Source: SBAX01 sp043806315 (GTDB lineage Bacteria > Planctomycetota > Phycisphaerae > UBA1845). From it: a DNA stretch of 20,483 bases. Below, in pieces: positions 15,715-20,483 of the stretch. The notes below the pieces were generated by a model, which worked only from the letters and a program-made list of their open reading frames with translations, was not told the DNA's origin and did not search any database. The stretch is from the NCBI GenBank assembly GCA_043806315.1, contig JAZDHF010000063.1, positions 1 to 20,483 of the forward strand, written 5' to 3'. The position numbers and the translations under genes are program-made. Numbering within the stretch: position 1 is the first letter of the stretch; each line of letters opens with the position of its first letter.

Positions 15715-16590
15715 CTAGGTGTAGAGCGTGCCCGTATTCACGACGGGATGGACGGCCCGATCGCTGCAAAGCACCACGAGGAGGTTACTAACCATCGCGG
15801 CCTTACGCTCCTCGTCGAGGTGCACGGTCTGGTGGCTTTCCAGTTTCTCCAAGGCCATCTCCACCATGCCGACGGCGCCGTCCACGATGCGACTCCGGGC
15901 CGCGATGATCGCCTCCGCCTGCTGACGCTGTAGCATGGCCCCGGCGATCTCTGGCGCGTAGGCGAGATGACTGAGTCGGGCCTCGTCAATGACGACGCCG
16001 GCCTTGGCGAAGCGGTCTTGCAGTTCGCGCTGCAAAGCCAGTGAGACTTCGTCCATACTCCCGCGCAGGGACAGCTCGCCGTCCTGCGTCGTGTCATAGG
16101 GGTAGGCGCTGGCCATGTGGCGGAGGGCGGACTCGCTCTGGATGGCGACGTAGCTCGCGAAGTCCTCGACGTCGAACACGGCTTGAGCCGTATTGGACAC
16201 TCGCCACACCACCACGGCCGCGATTTCGATCGGGTTGCCGCGATGATCGTTCACCTTGATGGTCTGACCGTTGAGGTTGTGGGCCCGCAGCGAAACCTTC
16301 TTCTTGAGCAACAGCGGATTCGCCCAGTTGAACCCGCTGGTTCTGGCCGTCCCGATGTATTTGCCAAACAGAATCAACACGGCGGCCATGTTCGGCTGCA
16401 ACGTGAAGAACCCGAACCACAGAAAAAGCCATAGCATCGCCAACACCGAGGCGAAAACGATTCGCCACGGGTCAGGAGGGTCCCACGGCAACTTGACCCA
16501 ATAGACCGCGAGTGCCCCTCCTGCGACCAACAACAGCACAATGACCAACCAACCGTTCCAAGTCCTCGCTTCGATTTCACGCGTCTGCAT
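15715..16590 (-). CDS. SPFH/Band 7 (prohibitin-like) membrane protein
   Basis: A 291-residue protein with two hydrophobic segments at about 12-30 (GWLVIVLLLVAGGALAVYWV) and 43-62, followed by an SPFH domain from about 65 to 250. Typical stretches are NMAAVLILFGKYIGTARTSG, the KVNDHRGNPIEIAAVVVWRV strand region, and the helical EIAGAMLQRQQAEAIIAARS. SPFH proteins oligomerise into membrane cages or rings and organise membrane domains and proteases. ATG 16590 has AAGGAGAC about eight bases upstream and a good promoter before it. No NfeD or protease partner is adjacent; the partner is a ribbon-helix-helix protein. Family sure, role open. Confidence 0.9.
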   Translation of the reverse strand: MQTREIEARTWNGWLVIVLLLVAGGALAVYWVKLPWDPPDPWRIVFASVLAMLWLFLWFGFFTLQPNMAAVLILFGKYIGTARTSGFNWANPLLLKKKVSLRAHNLNGQTIKVNDHRGNPIEIAAVVVWRVSNTAQAVFDVEDFASYVAIQSESALRHMASAYPYDTTQDGELSLRGSMDEVSLALQRELQDRFAKAGVVIDEARLSHLAYAPEIAGAMLQRQQAEAIIAARSRIVDGAVGMVEMALEKLESHQTVHLDEERKAAMVSNLLVVLCSDRAVHPVVNTGTLYT

Positions 16591-16623
16591 GTTTGTCGTC
16601 TCCTTCCATGCTTTGATATGTGT

Positions 16624-16652
16624 ATAATATCATAATGATAGCTCCATGTCAA
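16624..16652 (-). promoter_or_regulatory. Near-consensus sigma70 promoter of the SPFH-RHH operon
   Basis: On the minus strand TTGACA (16652-16647) is followed after exactly 17 bases by TATTAT (16629-16624). The stretch is strikingly AT-rich against its GC-rich surroundings. A start near 16617 would give a leader of about 27 bases before ATG 16590, including the Shine-Dalgarno. Confidence 0.75.
16628..16640. promoter_or_regulatory. Operator-like palindrome between -35 and -10
   Basis: TATCAT-A-ATGATA is a perfect 13-bp palindrome (6-bp arms, one central base) that fills most of the promoter spacer and touches the -10. A repressor bound here would block RNA polymerase. The ribbon-helix-helix protein of the same operon is the obvious candidate; this is inference. 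Confidence 0.55.
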
Positions 16653-16731
16653 GTTCTATAACATCAGCATCCACATAGGCTTATGCGCCGTTACAACTTC
16701 ACACGATCTGATATTGGCCAGTTCCTTCAGG

Positions 16732-17532
16732 TCACGGCGTCTGAAGTGCGCGGGCAATTGTGTCGCGGGCAGCCTGGAGATCGGCAATCGGATGTGGTGA
16801 GTCGTAGCGGCGGACGATGTACGGGCCGCGATATTGAGCGGCCTCCAGAAGCGAAAGAAGCCCAACGAAATCGACGTCGCCTTCGCCGAGCTGCGTCTCG
16901 CGCCCGGGCCGATCCGACAAGCCCGCCGTCGCGTCCCGCGCGTGCAGAAGTGCGATCCGGTCGGGAAGCCGCTCCACAGCGCTGAGCGGATTCACGCCGC
17001 TCATCACCATCGCCGCGGGATCCAGCCCGATCCGGATCGACGGACAGCGCAGTTCGTCCAGCACACGAGCGAGGCGATCCCCGGCGTCGCCTGAGGGGCG
17101 GATCGCATAAACGACGCCGCGAGCGTCGGCGTATTCACCGATTCGATGCAACGCCTCAACCGCAAGACGCGAGCCCCCGCCCGTTTCTGGATGAGTGAGC
17201 GCGCCGACGGAGGCGGTCACGATCGGCGTCCCCAAGTCTTTGGCCAAGTCGATAATCTCGCAGGTCCGCGCGACTCGCTCGTCTACGGTGCGCGGGTCGG
17301 TGAGGCGCAGAGCGGGGATGTCCGCCGCCAAGGCCGACAGATCCAACCCCAGGTTCTCGACATACCGGGCCAAATGCCTTCGGCCACTCGCCGAGAGGTT
17401 CCGCGGCGTCACGTCACCGGTTACCGTGGGGAGTTCGACGGCGTGAAACTCGAGTTCCGCGGCCTTGTGAAGGGCGTCCTTGACCGGCAGACGCAGGTCT
17501 TCGACATCGACGCCGATCAGGTGCGATCGCAT
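16732..17532 (-). CDS. Sugar phosphate isomerase/epimerase-like TIM barrel protein
   Basis: A 266-residue protein of the xylose-isomerase-like TIM barrel superfamily (AP endonuclease 2-type fold). Familiar landmarks are GVVYAIRPSGD near 139-149, IRIGLDPAAMVMSGVNP near 167-182, IALLHARDA near 193-201, QLGEGDVDFVGLL near 214-226 and GPYIVRRYDSPHP near 236-248. In the common metal-dependent members, the first and last of these carry Glu ligands (aiE, viE). Here they read Arg145 and Arg241/Arg242, while Asp171 and His197 are kept. Metal binding and the classic epimerase reaction are therefore doubtful. The start at ATG 17532 fits the family length but has no clear Shine-Dalgarno. No sugar genes are adjacent. 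Confidence 0.8.
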   Translation of the reverse strand: MRSHLIGVDVEDLRLPVKDALHKAAELEFHAVELPTVTGDVTPRNLSASGRRHLARYVENLGLDLSALAADIPALRLTDPRTVDERVARTCEIIDLAKDLGTPIVTASVGALTHPETGGGSRLAVEALHRIGEYADARGVVYAIRPSGDAGDRLARVLDELRCPSIRIGLDPAAMVMSGVNPLSAVERLPDRIALLHARDATAGLSDRPGRETQLGEGDVDFVGLLSLLEAAQYRGPYIVRRYDSPHPIADLQAARDTIARALQTP

Positions 17533-17686
17533 GGCCGTCGTTCAACCAAGAAAGCACCGGGGAGTCATCGTCCCAGGATGTTACCGCGTACCCGACCCTC
17601 GCCATACAGGCGCGGACGGTCAGCGGTGGGGCGTCCGAGAATTGAGAGGCACGTCCCCTTCGCGGCTCAGGGCAAGGCTCGGCGGC

Positions 17687-18298
17687 CTACAGGTCGATTT
17701 GCAGCCGGCGCACTTCGGCGATCTGATAGAAACAGCTCATCACCGTGGGCACGAGCACGAGGAACGGGATGACGATCGCGCTCCAGGCGGCCATCGAGCG
17801 GAACGTGCCGAATAGAACCGGAAGGCTCATCACCCACGACGTCAGCCCGGAAAGGAGCAGCAGGGCCCCCAAAAAAGCGGTCACCAGGATCACCACATGG
17901 CGGCGGTTGAGCACGGAGAAGGCGGTGCAGAGAACGAAAGCCGCCGCGACCCCGCCCCACAGCGTCCCGTCGGCCAGATTCATGTTCTCGAGGTAGCCAT
18001 GCGTAACCCCCGCGCCGAGGACGCCGCCGAGGACGGACACGGAGTAGTTGGCCGGCCAGTAGCTCAATAATCCCACGACCGTCCCGCAGGCGAGGGCATA
18101 CATCATTTGGTCATCTCTCGGTCCGATGAGCCGAGCGGCGATCAGGGTCCCGATCAGGCCGAACGCAAGAACCACGCAAACCTTCCACAATCGCCAACCG
18201 AAGAGCATCAGGCCCAACCCGCCGACGATCAACGGGACGCCGGCGGCGCTGTGCGCATCCCGCAAGATCGAAATCCAATCCTGTACGGAGTTGATCAT
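17687..18298 (-). CDS. Multi-pass membrane protein, TMEM198/DUF4203-like
   Basis: Starting at ATG 18298 (GGGGGA about eight bases upstream) gives 203 residues. About seven hydrophobic helices fill the protein, for example VPLIVGGLGLMLFGWRLWK, VCVVLAFGLIGTLIAARLIG and HVVILVTAFLGALLLLSGL. The G-rich repeated helix pairs with a basic or aromatic turn (GWRLWK) recall TMEM198/DUF4203-type proteins. The longer open frame up to 18739 only shadows the neighbouring gene. It lies 95 bp behind a second membrane protein of similar design on the same strand. Function unknown. Confidence 0.72.
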   Translation of the reverse strand: MINSVQDWISILRDAHSAAGVPLIVGGLGLMLFGWRLWKVCVVLAFGLIGTLIAARLIGPRDDQMMYALACGTVVGLLSYWPANYSVSVLGGVLGAGVTHGYLENMNLADGTLWGGVAAAFVLCTAFSVLNRRHVVILVTAFLGALLLLSGLTSWVMSLPVLFGTFRSMAAWSAIVIPFLVLVPTVMSCFYQIAEVRRLQIDL

Positions 18299-18393
18299 GC
18301 CGAGTCCCCCAACACACAACGTCAACAACGGTCCATGCGACGCCGCAGGCGCGCAGTTCCCAGGCCGACTTCGTAACCAAGGTACGATATCCG

Positions 18394-19251
18394 TCAGGAT
18401 TTGGCGGCGGACTCGCCTTTCGCGGCGGGCGATTTCCGCGAGAGCATGGTTTGGAGGATCAACGAGGTTACCAGGAACCCACCCACCCCCACGCCGAGGA
18501 GCCCGGGGTTGTGCTGGAAGGCCTGATAAGATTCCGGCACGGAGTGCGTCAGCAAAGTCGCCACGGCCGTCGTCACCAAGACCGTCCCGACCAGCGAGGT
18601 CGAAAGGATCAGCGCCCAGCGCACCGCCAGGATTCCCAAGCAAAGACCGGTAAGCAGCGCCACAGTCGCAAGCCCTTTGGTGTTGCGGGCGACGTTGGCG
18701 TCTCTTTGCGTGACGAACGCCCAAAACTCCTCCGCCCACTGCCGCGGTGTGCGATCGCGATAGGCCTGCTGCTCGACGGCGGTGGGAACGGCGAAGGTGA
18801 TCGGACTCGAATCGGAGCCGCGACCGTGAGGGAGCGGAACGACGATCGTCGGGTGTTGAACGCCCTGTTCAAACTCGGCGACGTAGGGCACGACGCGCTG
18901 ATAACCAAAGGTGCCTACGACCAGCGACGAGAACACGACCGCCGCGCCCAGCCCCACCCAGAGGCGGAAGGTCTGGTAGGCAATGACGCCGACCAGTAAC
19001 CCGCCAACGAGGACGCCGATCAAGGGATGGAAACTCAGCTCACGGGCGAACCCCGCGCCGGCCACCCCGCCGAGAGAGACAAATGCAGTCGTGACTCCGA
19101 GCTTGGCTAGCTTGGCCCCGAGGACACTGAGGCCGACGCCGGCCACGAGGAAGATCAGGGCGGCCGGTACGGCCCCGCGCATCGCGTCGGTCGGCGCGTG
19201 CTGCACGACAAAGAGACGGACTTGTTCGAGGATGGTTTCGATCTCGTTCAT
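18394..19251 (-). CDS. Multi-pass membrane protein, related in design to its neighbour
   Basis: A 285-residue protein. Four hydrophobic segments lie at about 28-50, 53-68, 76-93 and 97-115. A soluble section follows at about 116-190, then hydrophobic segments at about 193-234 and 250-270, and a Lys/Ala tail. ATG 19251 has AGAGG about eight bases upstream. The helix pair ALIFLVAGVGLSVLGAKLAK and VTTAFVSLGGVAGAGFARE resembles the start of the downstream membrane protein, suggesting distant paralogy. Residues 139-149 (PLPHGRGSDSS) are encoded by a repeat element that looks inserted in frame. Function unknown. Confidence 0.75.
   Translation of the reverse strand: MNEIETILEQVRLFVVQHAPTDAMRGAVPAALIFLVAGVGLSVLGAKLAKLGVTTAFVSLGGVAGAGFARELSFHPLIGVLVGGLLVGVIAYQTFRLWVGLGAAVVFSSLVVGTFGYQRVVPYVAEFEQGVQHPTIVVPLPHGRGSDSSPITFAVPTAVEQQAYRDRTPRQWAEEFWAFVTQRDANVARNTKGLATVALLTGLCLGILAVRWALILSTSLVGTVLVTTAVATLLTHSVPESYQAFQHNPGLLGVGVGGFLVTSLILQTMLSRKSPAAKGESAAKS
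18815..18837. repeat. REP-like repeat copy inside a coding sequence
   Basis: The 23 bases contain GCGACCGTGAGGGAGCG, matching GCGACCGAGGAGGGAGCG at the end of the repeat cluster near 9140-9157. CCGC and GCGG at its ends can pair into an imperfect hairpin. It encodes PLPHGRGSD in the soluble loop of the membrane protein, where an insertion would be tolerated. I recall similar peptides in planctomycete proteins but cannot verify this here. Confidence 0.55.
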
Positions 19252-19387
19252 GGCGACACCTCTCTAGCCGTTGCCATTATTCTACCTCCCTATTCGGCCA
19301 AGGTGACGTATTATTCTGTGCGGCCATTTCGGCAACCCTGAACGGACGTAAGTAGCAGTGCTGGGACGTCGCATGGACGACGACTCG

Positions 19388-20278
19388 TCAACCGGGGATC
19401 GTGTAACGATCGGGAAAGGTGGAAACGTCAATCACCGCGTGCTGGGCGTCGACCCGGCCCGTTTTCCTGAAGTTCTCACGCAGCAAAACCAACTTTTGCT
19501 GAACTCCGTTTTCCTCTAGTTCCGATCCCGGGGCCGACCCCCAGCGAATCCGACCGTCGGCCCGATCGGTCATCAGTTCGATTTGGCAAGTCCGGGGGTC
19601 GCGACGACCGCCGAAGTTGTCCACCACCACGCCGACGATCTGACGTCCGAACGGCTCCCGCTGGACCGCCGCTAACACCGCCAGACCGGCGCGAAGGTCG
19701 TCGCCGTCCCACCGGACCCCGGGCGGAGGCGCGGGCTTGCTCACACCTTCGATGAGACGCCAAGCCGGGTTGTGAACGTAGACGCCGGGCAAGCGAACGC
19801 CCTCCGCGTCCGCCAGGAAGAACCTGTCGCCCTGCTCAACCAAAGCCGCGGGAAGGCGGTAGCGACAACTGATCTCGAACCGACCGCCCCCGGTCCGGCG
19901 AACGAAGTTGACTCGCGCCACCCATCCGACGCGGGCGATCCGCGTGGCCATTTCGCCGCAGAGCCGATCGTCCGTCCATTCCCGCCCGAGTAGGTCGAAC
20001 AAGCTGCTGTGCAAATCATAGTTCGCAAGGGTGACGAGTTCCTTGGGAAGATCGACGAACTCGACGACCGGATCGGGCCGGTCGCGCAGGAGCAGACGAT
20101 CGACGTGAGCGTCAAGCCGTCCGAACGCCATCCAACCCCCGGCGAGCAAGCTCACGACGGACGCAACAACTCCAACGACGACGGCGGTCCGCCGTAGACG
20201 CGGGCGGGCCGCCGAGAACCACGCCCGTCGCAGAGGCGGCTTCCGTTCGCTTTTTGTCGCTCGTCGTTTTCGTCGCAT
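19388..20278 (-). CDS. FtsQ/DivIB-like single-pass membrane protein
   Basis: From ATG 20278 the product has 296 residues; GTG 20284 is a possible in-frame alternative. A basic N-terminus (RRKRRATKSERK) leads to one membrane helix at about 31-52, then a large extracytoplasmic part. The section WVARVNFVRRTGGGRFEISCRYRLPAALVEQGDRFFLADAEGVRLPG has the FtsQ pattern: a POTRA-like strand, then R.P.A.v......lvD..G. The C-terminus ends VDAQHAVIDVSTFPDRYTI, like the closing strand of such domains. FtsQ recruits late division proteins. Planctomycetes often lack FtsZ, so the role may differ. Divergent; function assigned by pattern only. No fts, mur or ddl genes adjoin it. Confidence 0.6.
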   Translation of the reverse strand: MRRKRRATKSERKPPLRRAWFSAARPRLRRTAVVVGVVASVVSLLAGGWMAFGRLDAHVDRLLLRDRPDPVVEFVDLPKELVTLANYDLHSSLFDLLGREWTDDRLCGEMATRIARVGWVARVNFVRRTGGGRFEISCRYRLPAALVEQGDRFFLADAEGVRLPGVYVHNPAWRLIEGVSKPAPPPGVRWDGDDLRAGLAVLAAVQREPFGRQIVGVVVDNFGGRRDPRTCQIELMTDRADGRIRWGSAPGSELEENGVQQKLVLLRENFRKTGRVDAQHAVIDVSTFPDRYTIPG

Positions 20279-20362
20279 GGTCACAAGCCCCGAAGCTCAC
20301 CGCCACTGTTGGTTTTGATCGCGCCGCACCCCTCTTCAAGTTAGAACTAGACTTTTGCAAAG

Positions 20363-20483
20363 TTAACAAAGTGCCAGATGTTCCTTGATTCTCCCATCAT
20401 TCCAGCCGTCCGCCCTCGCCCGCTCGATGACCCAGGAGATCGTATGGCTGAGCGTTTCTCGCAACACGCCCATGCAGGCTTGT
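20363..20483 (-). CDS. 3' end of an unidentified gene cut by the window edge
   Basis: On the minus strand an open frame enters from the right edge and ends at TAA (20365-20363). The visible 39 residues end ARADGWNDGRIKEHLALC and contain a helix-like MGVLRETLSHTISWVIERAR. Codon third positions are mostly G/C, unlike the AT-richer bases after the stop. Too little is present to name it. It would lie 84 bp before the FtsQ-like gene on the same strand. Confidence 0.4.
   Translation of the reverse strand, partial: QACMGVLRETLSHTISWVIERARADGWNDGRIKEHLALC

Noticed and set aside
18299..18739. Upstream extension of the 203-residue membrane protein
   Set aside because: Gly/Arg-rich shadow of the neighbouring membrane-protein gene; the hydrophobic protein begins at ATG 18298.
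20426..20483. Possible + strand gene start ATGACCCAGGAG at the right edge
   Set aside because: No Shine-Dalgarno, and the opposite-strand frame ending at 20363 has the more protein-like composition; too short to settle.

Overview
The window is about 20.5 kb of GC-rich bacterial DNA with no rRNA, tRNA or CRISPR. The gene set points to a planctomycete-like bacterium (Planctomycetota, probably uncultured). Pointers are the secreted beta-helix/PA14 protein, tandem YHS-type secreted protein, two-lobed aspartyl protease with TPRs, a FtsQ-like protein of a type I associate with planctomycetes, and degenerate REP-like repeats. This placement is inference from gene style, not from a marker gene.

Layout. 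1-900: a small SprT/YgjP-like zinc metallopeptidase whose N-terminal homology continues upstream past its only start codon, up to an in-frame TGA. 901-4325 (+): galactokinase followed by a secreted parallel beta-helix protein with a C-terminal PA14 domain; the second gene's Shine-Dalgarno overlaps the galK stop. 4473-5768 (-): secreted TPR plus aspartyl protease. 6212-8764 (-): FtsK/SpoIIIE DNA translocase, preceded by about 430 bp without genes that holds three hairpins and a run of roughly 20-bp degenerate repeats. 9196-9984 (-): secreted protein made of two YHS-like repeats. 10066-10834: a compact REP-associated-type (Y1/HUH) transposase gene bounded by a perfect 21-bp inverted repeat.

11138-14854 (+): a tight four-gene operon, ATPase-permease-ATPase-permease, encoding two ABC-2 type transporters. 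Just downstream are two small reading frames, one Cys-rich and overlapping the next by TTGA, then a truncated sirtuin remnant on the other strand. 15497-16590 (-): an SPFH/Band 7 membrane protein and a ribbon-helix-helix DNA-binding protein form a two-gene operon. Its near-consensus sigma70 promoter has a 13-bp palindrome between -35 and -10, suggesting autoregulation. 16732-17532 (-): a sugar-isomerase-like TIM barrel that appears to lack both usual metal-binding glutamates. 17687-19251 (-): two adjacent multi-pass membrane proteins of similar architecture; the second carries in its coding sequence a copy of the repeat clustered upstream of ftsK. 19388-20278 (-): FtsQ-like single-pass membrane protein; a partial gene runs off the right edge.

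The most interesting items are the SPFH-RHH operon with its operator-like palindrome, the small ORF pair behind the double ABC operon, the dispersed repeat found both upstream of ftsK and inside a membrane-protein gene, and the transposase with perfect inverted ends.
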